A stretch of 64,000 nucleotides of DNA, taken from assembly GCA_052170475.1 (NCBI GenBank), contig JBQNAL010000010.1, positions 1 through 64,000 of the forward strand, given 5' to 3'. Of this stretch, positions 33,790 through 41,194 are shown one piece after another. Source of the DNA: CAJPQU01 sp052170475. GTDB lineage: Bacteria > Bacillota > Negativicutes > Selenomonadales > Selenomonadaceae. How positions within the stretch are numbered: the stretch's first letter is position 1; every line of letters begins with the position of its first letter. Made by a program: the position numbers and the translations under genes. The notes under the pieces were generated by a model. The model was given only the letters and a program-made list of their open reading frames with translations, was not told the DNA's origin and searched no databases.

Positions 33790-34568
33790 GCTACACCATC
33801 TCCAATCTGCGGCACCGCATCCAAAAGTTCCTTCGTGTAGTCTTCCTTCGGGTGATCGACGATCTCCTCCGGCGTTCCCCGCTCGATGATGTCGCCGTAG
33901 CGCATGACGATGATCTCATCCGCCATGTAGGCCGCCACGCCCAAGTTATGGGTCACGATGATGATCGCCGTGTTGTCATCCCGGCAGATCCCCATCATCT
34001 CCTCCACCACCTGCGCTTGGGTCGTCACGTCGAGGGCCGAAGTCGGCTCGTCGGCTAAGAGGAGCTTTGGCTGGAAGAACATGCCCATCGCCACGCCGAC
34101 GCGCTGATTCATGCCGCCGGAAAGCTCGAAGGGAAAGAGATCCATGATCGTTTCCGGGTTCGGCAGATTCATGCGCCGCAGCATTTCAACGGCCTGCTTC
34201 GCCGCTTCCTCTTCCGTGATGTCAACATGTTCCAAGATATACTCCACAAACTGCTTGCCAATCTTTTGAATGGGATCCATCATGGAGCCGCTGGATTGAA
34301 AGACCATGGAAATATCCCGGCCACTGACTTTGCGCCATTCCTCCGGCGTATTCTTCAGGAGATCTTTCCCGTTAAAGACGATACTGCCGCCGGTGACATG
34401 CCCTTCGTTGGGCAGACACCCCAAGATGGCGCGGATGACCGTGGTCTTGCCGCTGCCACTCTCGCCGACGATGGCGATGACCTTCCCCTCGTCGAGGGAG
34501 AGGCTCACGTCATGGACGATGGGATGATCTCCATAGGAAATGGAAAGATTCGATACTTCTAATAGCAT
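33786..34568 (-). CDS. ABC transporter ATPase, OppD/DppD-like (cassette 2)
   Basis: 260 aa from the ATG at 34568, which has AAGGAG 5 bases upstream; a much longer upstream frame has no signals and is ignored. Walker A GESGSGKTT, signature LSGGMNQRVGVAMGM and Walker B LLLADEPTSALD are present. It is short for OppD because the C-terminal cysteine-containing extension is absent, as in its partner. That shared trait marks cassette 2 as a distinct subfamily, resembling NikD/NikE-size subunits. Confidence 0.92.
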   Translation of the reverse strand: MLLEVSNLSISYGDHPIVHDVSLSLDEGKVIAIVGESGSGKTTVIRAILGCLPNEGHVTGGSIVFNGKDLLKNTPEEWRKVSGRDISMVFQSSGSMMDPIQKIGKQFVEYILEHVDITEEEAAKQAVEMLRRMNLPNPETIMDLFPFELSGGMNQRVGVAMGMFFQPKLLLADEPTSALDVTTQAQVVEEMMGICRDDNTAIIIVTHNLGVAAYMADEIIVMRYGDIIERGTPEEIVDHPKEDYTKELLDAVPQIGDGVA

Positions 34569-34695
34569 AATATCTCCTTCTTGACGAGTTTCCCGGTCAG
34601 AAAAGAGCGATTGTCTCCCTTCAGACAGGAGAATGGCGGAGGGCAGGTACACCCTCCGCTTTTCCCGTCGTTCGCCGTGCGATAAGGACAATCCC

Positions 34696-36291
34696 TTATT
34701 TCGCCGGAGCAATATCCTTCGTGATCCAGTAGTAGTCCGCCGGATGCATGATGGCGTTCTTGATCTTCTTGGAGCTGACGATGTTCGTGTACGGGTAGCC
34801 AAGGAAGAGGCCGGCCGCGTCGTTCAGATAGAGCTGCTCAATATCAATGATGAGCTGGCGGCGCTTCGCCGGATCAAACTCCACGTTGAGGGCATCCAGC
34901 TTCGCGTCCACTTCGGGGTTGCTGTATCCGGAGCCGTTCTGGGGATTGGAGCCGTCCACGTTGGAGTGCCAGTACTGGTTGAGATAGCTCTGAGGATCGC
35001 CGGTGGCGGCCGTCGTGATGTTGGAGATCAGGAGATCGTATTCACCGTTGATGCCCATCTTGTCGATGAGGTTGTAGTCCACGGTCTTGATCTTGACGTC
35101 GATGCCGACCTTCTTCTGATCCGCCTGCACGGCTTCCGCGTAGAGGGGCAGCTCGGCGCGGCTGTTGTAGACGACGAAATCCACCTGCAGGGGCTTTCCG
35201 TCCTTGTCACGAATGCCGTCGCCGTTCGTATCCTTCCAGCCCGCTTCATCGAGGAGCTTCTTGGCGCGCTCCACGTTGTAGCTGTTGGGATCCGTCAGCT
35301 TGTCGAAGTCGTAGTCGAGCGACGGCGGAACCGGCGCCTTGCCCGCCATGAAGGTTCCCTTCAGGAGGACTTCGTTGTAATTCTTGCGATCGCAGGCACT
35401 AATGAAGGCCTCGCGCACCTTCTTGTCGCTCAGGATGTGATCCGGCTTCTGGTTGATGCGCGCTAACACCGTGCGGAGCGACGCGATCTCATCCACATGG
35501 AACTTGTCGTTACCGCGGAAGAGACCGATGTCGCCGGCGGCGATATTGACCGCCATGTCGATCTCACCCGACTGGAGCGCCATGGCTCGGGTGTTCGGAT
35601 CGTCGATGGAAGGCACTTCCACCTTCTCGTAGGGAACCGCGCCGTCCCAATAGTTCGGATTCTTTTTGAGGACGCACTTGTCGCGGGTAAAGCTCTCCAC
35701 CATGTACGGGCCGGTACCGATGGGGCCTTCCTTCGCGAAGTTTCTTCCATCCTTCTCCGATTTCACGTTGACGATGAGGAACAGGGGATCGGCGAGCTGC
35801 CCCGGCATGTTCGGCACCGGCTTCACCGTGTGGATGATGAGTTCCTGCCCTTTGGCCTCGATGCTGGTGTACTCAAAGAAGGTCTTGGCGCGGTTCTGCT
35901 TGGCAAAGACGCGCTCGATGGACGCCTTGACCGCTTCCGCCGTCACCGGGTCGCCGTTGGAGAATTTCGCTTTGTCCTTGATCTTAAACGTCCACGTCAG
36001 ATGATCGTCGCTGATCTTCCAGCTCTCCGCCAGCCAAGGCTGGGTGCGCATCTTCTCGTCGAATTTCGACAGCGTCTCACCGACGCCGTAGCGCATGACC
36101 ACCCACGCGAAATAGTTCTCCGTCGGCTCCAAGGTGTCGGCGAAGTTCGTGACGCCGACCTTCAGCGTATTGGAAGCGCTGCCCCCCGAGGAGGAGCCGC
36201 CGCCACCGCCGCAGCCCACCAAGAATGTCGCTGCCATGCCCACGGCCAACCCCGCCGTGACGAGTTTTTTGAGTTTGGAATTGAATACCAT
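34696..36291 (-). CDS. Extracellular solute-binding lipoprotein, family 5 (cassette 2)
   Basis: 531 aa of the SBP_bac_5 family. The signal peptide ends in lipobox LVGC, then a Gly/Ser linker. The core begins LKVGVTNFADTLEPTENYFAWVVMRYGVGETL and is paralogous to the protein at 27082-28671, with TWTFKIKDKAKFSNGDPVTAEAV as the shared domain. Being under cobalamin riboswitch control, it probably binds cobalt, a cobalt chelate or a related precursor, but the sequence itself does not show the ligand. It lies after the two permease genes, with a 59-bp MITE between. Confidence 0.88.
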   Translation of the reverse strand: MVFNSKLKKLVTAGLAVGMAATFLVGCGGGGGSSSGGSASNTLKVGVTNFADTLEPTENYFAWVVMRYGVGETLSKFDEKMRTQPWLAESWKISDDHLTWTFKIKDKAKFSNGDPVTAEAVKASIERVFAKQNRAKTFFEYTSIEAKGQELIIHTVKPVPNMPGQLADPLFLIVNVKSEKDGRNFAKEGPIGTGPYMVESFTRDKCVLKKNPNYWDGAVPYEKVEVPSIDDPNTRAMALQSGEIDMAVNIAAGDIGLFRGNDKFHVDEIASLRTVLARINQKPDHILSDKKVREAFISACDRKNYNEVLLKGTFMAGKAPVPPSLDYDFDKLTDPNSYNVERAKKLLDEAGWKDTNGDGIRDKDGKPLQVDFVVYNSRAELPLYAEAVQADQKKVGIDVKIKTVDYNLIDKMGINGEYDLLISNITTAATGDPQSYLNQYWHSNVDGSNPQNGSGYSNPEVDAKLDALNVEFDPAKRRQLIIDIEQLYLNDAAGLFLGYPYTNIVSSKKIKNAIMHPADYYWITKDIAPAK

Positions 36292-36359
36292 ACATACCCT
36301 TCTTTCTTTTGTAATGAAATATGCGAGGCTCCAACGTGCGAGCCGTACTGCCTGTTTCG

Positions 36360-36418
36360 GGAAGCACTGAGAAACTGAAGTCCGTCAGATTGGCGGTGCT
36401 GAATTTATCCGTGCTTCC
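36360..36418. mobile_element. 59-bp IS5-like miniature element inside ABC cassette 2
   Basis: Left end GGAAGCACTGAGAAA (from 36360) and right end GTGCTTCC (36411-36418) are inverted repeats. The interior shares GGNNGTGCTGAAT with the copies at 23114 and 28897. Flanks are TTCG on the left and TTAG on the right, so any duplication has decayed. The right flank contains the stop codon of the OppC-like gene. In the transcript the ends would fold into a hairpin between the permease and binding-protein cistrons. Confidence 0.7.
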
Positions 36419-37240
36419 TTAGTTTGCCTTCTGGGGATCCATGAGATCCCGCAGGCTGTCGCCCCAGAGGTTAAAGATCGCGACGACAACTAAGATCGCG
36501 AGACCCGGGAAGATCATCGCCCAAGGCGCCGTCTGGAGAACCTGACGCCCTTCGTTCAGCATGAGCCCCCATTCCGCCGTGGGCGGTTGCGCCCCAAAGC
36601 CGAGGAAGGAGAGACCCGCGATCTCCATGATGATGGAGCCGATGTCCATCGCCGCCGTAACGATGACCATCTGGAAGGTGTTCGGCAGGATGTGGCGGTA
36701 GAGAAGCGCCAAGGGCTTCGTGCCGTTCGTGATGGCCGCCGCCATAAATTCGCTCTGCGTGAGCTTCAGCGTGAGGCTGCGCCCGAGGCGGGCGTACTTC
36801 GTCCAGCCGACGGTCGCGAGCGCCAGCACCGTATTCACCACGCTCCCGCCCATGACACCGGCGATGGCAATCGCCAAGACGATGCCCGGAAACGCCATCA
36901 TCATGTCGGTAAAGCGCATGAGGAGCATGTCCACCCGCCCCCCGCAGTAGCCGGAGACGATGCCCACCAAGGTGCCGAACGCGCTCATCAAAATGACGAC
37001 CATGATCGTCATGGAGAGGGACACCCGCGCCCCGTAGATGATCCGCGTGAAGCAGTCCCGCCCGAGCTTATCCGTGCCGAACCAATGCTGGGCGGACGGC
37101 TCCAAGAGCGACGCCGTCATATTGGAAGCGTAGGGATCCTCCGACAGGAGGAAGGGGCCAAACGCCGCCACCAAAATCACCAAGAGGACAAGGCTGGAGT
37201 AGAAGTGGAAGAGCGCCCGCTCTCCTTTGAAAAACGCCAT
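36419..37240 (-). CDS. ABC transporter permease, OppC/DppC/NikC-like (cassette 2)
   Basis: 273 aa with the N-terminal transmembrane segment LVLLVILVAAFGPFLLSEDPY, then the BPD_transp_1 domain and EAA loop (FMAAAITNGTKPLALLYRHI). The start is directly after the OppB-like stop. The stop codon TAA abuts the MITE end, the same arrangement as at the DMT gene. Confidence 0.92.
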   Translation of the reverse strand: MAFFKGERALFHFYSSLVLLVILVAAFGPFLLSEDPYASNMTASLLEPSAQHWFGTDKLGRDCFTRIIYGARVSLSMTIMVVILMSAFGTLVGIVSGYCGGRVDMLLMRFTDMMMAFPGIVLAIAIAGVMGGSVVNTVLALATVGWTKYARLGRSLTLKLTQSEFMAAAITNGTKPLALLYRHILPNTFQMVIVTAAMDIGSIIMEIAGLSFLGFGAQPPTAEWGLMLNEGRQVLQTAPWAMIFPGLAILVVVAIFNLWGDSLRDLMDPQKAN

Positions 37241-37241
37241 G

Positions 37242-38165
37242 TCACTCGCCCCCTTTCTTTAGACGCGGATTGAGTACATAGTAGGACGCGTCGATCAAGA
37301 GATTGATGATCATGTAGAAGGTGGCGATCCAGAGGACGAAGCCCATGAGGAGCGGATAATCGCGCATCAAAATGGCGCGCACCGCCATGGCGCCGAGACC
37401 CGGCCAAGAAAAGACCATCTCGACGACGGCCACGCCGCCAAGGAGCCAGCCCACGGACGTACCGAAAAGCGTCACCAAGGGAAGGCAGGCATTCGGGAGG
37501 ATGTGATGCCAGAGGATCTTGCGCATGGGGATCCCCCGCGCCCGCGCCCCGGTCACATAATCCTTCCCCAATTCTTCCAGCACCGCCGTCCGCACCTGCC
37601 GGGTGAACTTCGAGGAAAGAACGATGGCCAGCGTCAACGCCGGCAGCACCATGCGGTCAAAGGAAACCTCACCGCCCGCGATGGGGAACATCCCCAATTT
37701 CAGGCCGAAGAAGTAGAGGAGGAGAAGCCCCACCCAGAAGCTCGGCATGGACACACCGATGAAGGAGAAAAAGCGCACCACATAATCAATCGCGTGGTTT
37801 CGATGGATGGCGATCAAAATCCCCAGCGGCACGGAAACCACCACCATGATGAAGAGCGCTGCCCCCGCCAAGAGCAATGTCCCCGGCGCCCCTAACATCA
37901 TGCGATCCACCACCGGCATCTTGGCGGAATAGGAAAGCCCCATATCCCCATGGAGGATCCCCGACAGCCAGCGCCAATACTGGACGTAGAAAGGCTTGTC
38001 AAGCCCCAATTCCCGGCGCGTCTGCTCGATGATCTCCGGCGGCACAATGGTATCGCCCACCTCCAAGATCATCTCCACCGGATCGCCCGGCGCGATGTAA
38101 GTCAGCCCGAAGGTCAGCACCGTGACGCCGAGCAGCGTAATGACCATTTGCAGCAAACGGCGCAT
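37242..38165 (-). CDS. ABC transporter permease, OppB/DppB/NikB-like (cassette 2)
   Basis: About 307 aa starting at MRRLLQMVITLLGVTVLTFG. The ATG at 38165 has GAAGGAAG just upstream; an ATG at 38192 (after AAGGAAGGG) is an alternative. The periplasmic loop IAPGDPVEMILE and EAA loop (DYVTGARARGIPMRKILWHH) are typical. It is the first gene of the operon, about 80 bases downstream of the riboswitch-controlled terminator. Confidence 0.9.
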   Translation of the reverse strand: MRRLLQMVITLLGVTVLTFGLTYIAPGDPVEMILEVGDTIVPPEIIEQTRRELGLDKPFYVQYWRWLSGILHGDMGLSYSAKMPVVDRMMLGAPGTLLLAGAALFIMVVVSVPLGILIAIHRNHAIDYVVRFFSFIGVSMPSFWVGLLLLYFFGLKLGMFPIAGGEVSFDRMVLPALTLAIVLSSKFTRQVRTAVLEELGKDYVTGARARGIPMRKILWHHILPNACLPLVTLFGTSVGWLLGGVAVVEMVFSWPGLGAMAVRAILMRDYPLLMGFVLWIATFYMIINLLIDASYYVLNPRLKKGGE

Positions 38166-38244
38166 TACTTCCTTCTTTCCCAAAAGTATCATCCCTTCCT
38201 TAAAGATCGTCGCAGCGCGGGAAACCGCGCCGACTGGCCAAACA

Positions 38245-38284
38245 CAACAAAAAAGCAGACCACCTCCCACTTACGATGATCTAC
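38245..38284 (-). terminator. Riboswitch expression-platform terminator
   Basis: On the minus strand arms GTAGATCATC (38284-38275) and GGTGGTCTGC (38264-38255) form ten pairs including wobbles, followed by TTTTTTG. It sits between the cobalamin aptamer and the OppB-like gene. A second strong hairpin GCCACAGG-AAGG-CCTGTGGC lies just upstream and may take part in the switch. Confidence 0.65.
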
Positions 38285-38374
38285 CGGAAACAGCCCGCGC
38301 TGCGCCACAGGCCTTCCTGTGGCCGCGCACCGCATCCATCTCCTTATCGGTCGTAAGTCAAACGATGAATCTCA

Positions 38375-38545
38375 TTATGAGCAGGCTTTCTGGCTTAGGC
38401 TCAGCGCCGGTTCCGCCTTCCCGGGTCTCATGACCCAGTGACCTCATGGAATCGGCTCTCCTTCACAGCTGCGGGACAGCACGGGAATCGCACCCGTTTT
38501 CCTCTCATCGCCCGGCGCACCGCACCGGCACTCATAACGCCTGAT
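38375..38545 (-). promoter_or_regulatory. Cobalamin (B12) riboswitch aptamer
   Basis: Read on the minus strand, the conserved cobalamin blocks occur in order. First comes a GAGGAAAACGGGTGCGATTC region, then CCGTGCTGTCCCGCAGCTGT, then GTCACTGGGTC...CCCGGGAAGG. Last is the B12-box AAGCCAGAAAGCCTGC (3' end near 38380). All core elements of the family are present, and it is followed by a terminator. High adenosylcobalamin should therefore shut off ABC cassette 2. Confidence 0.93.
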
Positions 38546-38591
38546 GAAATTTTCTCGGACTTTTCACTTACACAACGTGATTGCTAAACTT

Positions 38592-38619
38592 ATTATATTG
38601 GAAACGTCTACTTTGTCAA
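38592..38619 (-). promoter_or_regulatory. Promoter of the riboswitch and ABC cassette 2
   Basis: Perfect -35 TTGACA (38614-38619) and perfect -10 TATAAT (38592-38597) with a 16-bp spacer, directly upstream of the aptamer on the minus strand. Confidence 0.85.
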
Positions 38620-38672
38620 GGGTTTTTTCATCATTTTTTCAGCAGCCATAAAAAGGGATTATACCATTTCAG

Positions 38673-38712
38673 CAAAAATGCCCGAGACAGGACTTCTCTC
38701 CCGCTCGGGCAT
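38673..38712 (-). terminator. Terminator of the metal ATPase operon
   Basis: Arms ATGCCCGAG (38678-38686) and CTCGGGCAT (38704-38712), followed on the minus strand by TTTTTG, 54 bases after the P-type ATPase stop. Confidence 0.8.
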
Positions 38713-38765
38713 AGGTAATATTTATATATGAACAACTGAGCCGCTATGCGCTTTTCGTGTGAACG

Positions 38766-40652
38766 TCACGCGGCAGCGGCATTTCTCCGCGGCACCACCA
38801 TGGCGCGCATGGCATTCAGCACCGCGATCACCATGACACCCACGTCGGCGAAGATGGCGAACCACATGTCGGCCATGCCGAACGCCCCAAGGATGAGGCA
38901 GGCCGCCTTCACGCCCACCGCCATGACGATGTTCTGCTTGACAATCGCGATGGTCTTTCTGGCGATGTACATGGCTTGGCTGATCTGCTGGGGATCGTCC
39001 TCCATCAAAACGACATCCGCCGCCTCGATGGCCGCATCGGAGCCAAGCGCCCCCATGGCGATGCCCACATCGGCGCGGGAGAGCACCGGCGCATCGTTGA
39101 TCCCGTCGCCCACGAAGGCGATGCGATGCTCTGTCCCGGCGTGTTCGGCCAAGATTTCCTCCACCTTCTCCACCTTGTCGGCGGGCAAAAGCTCGCTGTA
39201 CACCTGATCCAGCCCTAAGCTCTTCCCCACTTCCGCCGCCGTGGCCGCCGAATCCCCGGTGAGCATGACGAGGCGCTTCACCCCGGCCGCCTTGAGGGCT
39301 TTCAGGGCTTCTTTGGCGTGGGGCTTCTCCACGTCGGAAATGACCACATGGCCTACATACTGCCCGTCGATGGCGACATGGATGATCGTGCCGACGCGGT
39401 CGCACTCGTGCCACGCGGCGCCGATGGCGTCCATCATCTTGCCGTTGCCGACGGCGACCACTTTCCCATTGATCCGCGCCTTGATGCCATGTCCGGCGAT
39501 CTCCTCGATGTCCGCCACGTCGCAGTCGTCCTTTTCCTTCGGATACGCCGCCCGCAGGGAATTGGCGATGGGATGGGACGAATAGCGCTCCACGTGCGCC
39601 GTCAGATGGAGGAGATCCTCTTCCTGGATGATCTCCGGGTGAATCGCGGTGACTTCAAAGACGCCCCGCGTCAGCGTTCCCGTCTTATCGAAGACCATGG
39701 TATCGACGTTCGCCAGCGCCTCTAAATAATTCGAGCCCTTCACCAAGACCCCACTGGCGGAGGCACTGCCGATCCCGGCGAAAAAGGAGAGCGGCACGGA
39801 GATGACGAGCGCGCATGGGCAGCTGATGACCAAGAGGATGAGCGCCCGCTCGATCCACGTCAGCCACATCGGCTCCATGCCCATGGCAAACATGCGCACC
39901 AGCGGCACGCCCAGCGCCAACCCCACGGCGATGGCACAGACCGCCGGCGTGTAGACCCGCGCGAACCGGGTGATGAAATTCTCCGAGCGGGATTTCTTCA
40001 TGCTGGAGTTTTCCACCAAGTCAAGGATCTTCGCCGCCGTAGACTCGTCCGCTTCCTTCGTCGTGCGGATGCGGAGAACCCCGGTGAGGTTGATGCTTCC
40101 CGACAGAACCTCATCCCCCGCGGCCGTCTCCCGCGGCAGGCTCTCGCCGGTCAAAGCGTGCATGTCGAGCGTAGAGGAACCTTCCACAATCACACCGTCG
40201 ATGGGAACTTTCTCCCCCGGCTGAACGAGGATGACGGTGCCGACCTCCACCTCGTCGGGATCCACCTTCTCGATCTCCCCGTCCCGCTCGACATTCGCGT
40301 AATCCGGGCGGAGATCCATCAGCGCCGATATGCTGCCCCGGCTCTTTCCCACCGCATAGCGCTGGAACATCTCGCCGATCTGGTAGAACAGCATGACGCC
40401 CGCCGCCTCGCGGTACTCGCCCATCCCCATCGCGCCCAACGTGGCAATCGCCATCAAAAAGCTCTCGTCGAAGAACTCGCCGTGGCGGATGCCAAGCCCC
40501 GCCTTGCGCAAAATATCATAGCCGATCAAAAGATACGGCACGGCGTAAAGCGCGCCCAGCGTCAGACCGCTGACGGGGGCGAACTCCAACCCCACCAACA
40601 GGGCGACTGTCAGCAGGATGCGCCCCAACACAATCTTTTCTTTCTTCTCCAT
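38766..40652 (-). CDS. Heavy-metal-translocating P1B-type ATPase (Zn/Cd/Pb type)
   Basis: 628 aa. Key motifs are TGES (168-171), the transmembrane metal site SCPCALV (CPC at 278-280), the phosphorylated Asp in FDKTGTLTRG (322-326), an HP motif in RYSSHPIANSL and VAFVGDGINDAPVL. There are about eight transmembrane segments. The protein starts directly at the first helices and has no N-terminal metal-binding domain; that domain is encoded separately by the gene just upstream (40743-40961). The CPC site and the YSSHPIA/HP context favour Zn2+/Cd2+/Pb2+ export (ZntA/CadA group) over copper. It pumps metal out of the cytoplasm. Confidence 0.92.
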   Translation of the reverse strand: MEKKEKIVLGRILLTVALLVGLEFAPVSGLTLGALYAVPYLLIGYDILRKAGLGIRHGEFFDESFLMAIATLGAMGMGEYREAAGVMLFYQIGEMFQRYAVGKSRGSISALMDLRPDYANVERDGEIEKVDPDEVEVGTVILVQPGEKVPIDGVIVEGSSTLDMHALTGESLPRETAAGDEVLSGSINLTGVLRIRTTKEADESTAAKILDLVENSSMKKSRSENFITRFARVYTPAVCAIAVGLALGVPLVRMFAMGMEPMWLTWIERALILLVISCPCALVISVPLSFFAGIGSASASGVLVKGSNYLEALANVDTMVFDKTGTLTRGVFEVTAIHPEIIQEEDLLHLTAHVERYSSHPIANSLRAAYPKEKDDCDVADIEEIAGHGIKARINGKVVAVGNGKMMDAIGAAWHECDRVGTIIHVAIDGQYVGHVVISDVEKPHAKEALKALKAAGVKRLVMLTGDSAATAAEVGKSLGLDQVYSELLPADKVEKVEEILAEHAGTEHRIAFVGDGINDAPVLSRADVGIAMGALGSDAAIEAADVVLMEDDPQQISQAMYIARKTIAIVKQNIVMAVGVKAACLILGAFGMADMWFAIFADVGVMVIAVLNAMRAMVVPRRNAAAA

Positions 40653-40742
40653 GTTTTTCCCTTTCCTTTCCCACTGACCTCGCCGACGCCACGCGCAAAA
40701 GAAGAGACAGCCGAAGCACCGCCGACTCCGGCCGCTCCTTCA

Positions 40743-40961
40743 TCAGATGAAGACTTCGCAGTCCGGCTCTACCTTTTTGCAGGCCTCCCGCACCTTCGGC
40801 ATGACGACCGCCGGATCGGCGCCCTCCGCAAACTCCACCGTCATCTTCTGCGCCATGAAGCCCACCGACGCCGCCGCGACCCCCTCCGTGTTCTTGGCCG
40901 CTTCTTCCATCTTCAGCCCACAGGCCGCGCAATCCACTTCGATTTTGTACTTCTTTTTCAT
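40743..40961 (-). CDS. Free-standing heavy-metal-associated (HMA) domain protein
   Basis: 72 aa from the ATG at 40961 (AAGGAGG 8 bases upstream). It is a single ferredoxin-like HMA domain with the metal-binding pair DCAAC (Cys11, Cys14) and a C-terminal DCEVFI strand. DCAxC, with an aspartate before the first cysteine, is the form seen in Zn/Cd/Pb ATPase domains rather than copper chaperones. It stands 90 bases upstream of the ATPase lacking this domain and presumably acts as its metal sensor or delivery subunit. Confidence 0.9.
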   Translation of the reverse strand: MKKKYKIEVDCAACGLKMEEAAKNTEGVAAASVGFMAQKMTVEFAEGADPAVVMPKVREACKKVEPDCEVFI

Positions 40962-41003
40962 GATGATTTCCTCCTTAATGTTTGCCTCTTTACTTAAATT
41001 CCC

Positions 41004-41043
41004 TTCATGTGAACATTTAATCATATATCAAATAAAAAAGCAA
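41004..41043 (-). promoter_or_regulatory. Promoter and putative operator of the HMA/P1B-ATPase operon
   Basis: Minus-strand -35 TTGCTT (41038-41043) and -10 TTAAAT (41015-41020) with a 17-bp spacer. Immediately downstream lies the inverted repeat TTCA-TG-TGAA (41004-41013). With its flank CATTTA it matches the palindrome at 28714-28735 apart from one base gap, suggesting a shared regulator. Confidence 0.5.
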
Positions 41044-41084
41044 GCCCTTTTTGAAAAAAATTTATAAAAAATCAGTTTTTCCAT

Positions 41085-41120
41085 AAAAAGCCGCGCCCCG
41101 CCTATCTTTCGGAGCGCGAC
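41085..41120 (-). terminator. Terminator of the metallophosphoesterase gene
   Basis: On the minus strand GTCGCGCTCC pairs with GGGGCGCGGC, followed by TTTTTATGG. It separates this gene from the HMA promoter. Confidence 0.65.
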
Positions 41121-41194
41121 CCTTCCCTCATATCGTTTTTTTCGCGGCAGGGCACCGCTTTATCACGGCTGAGCGCGCGTGGCGCCCTTTTTTC

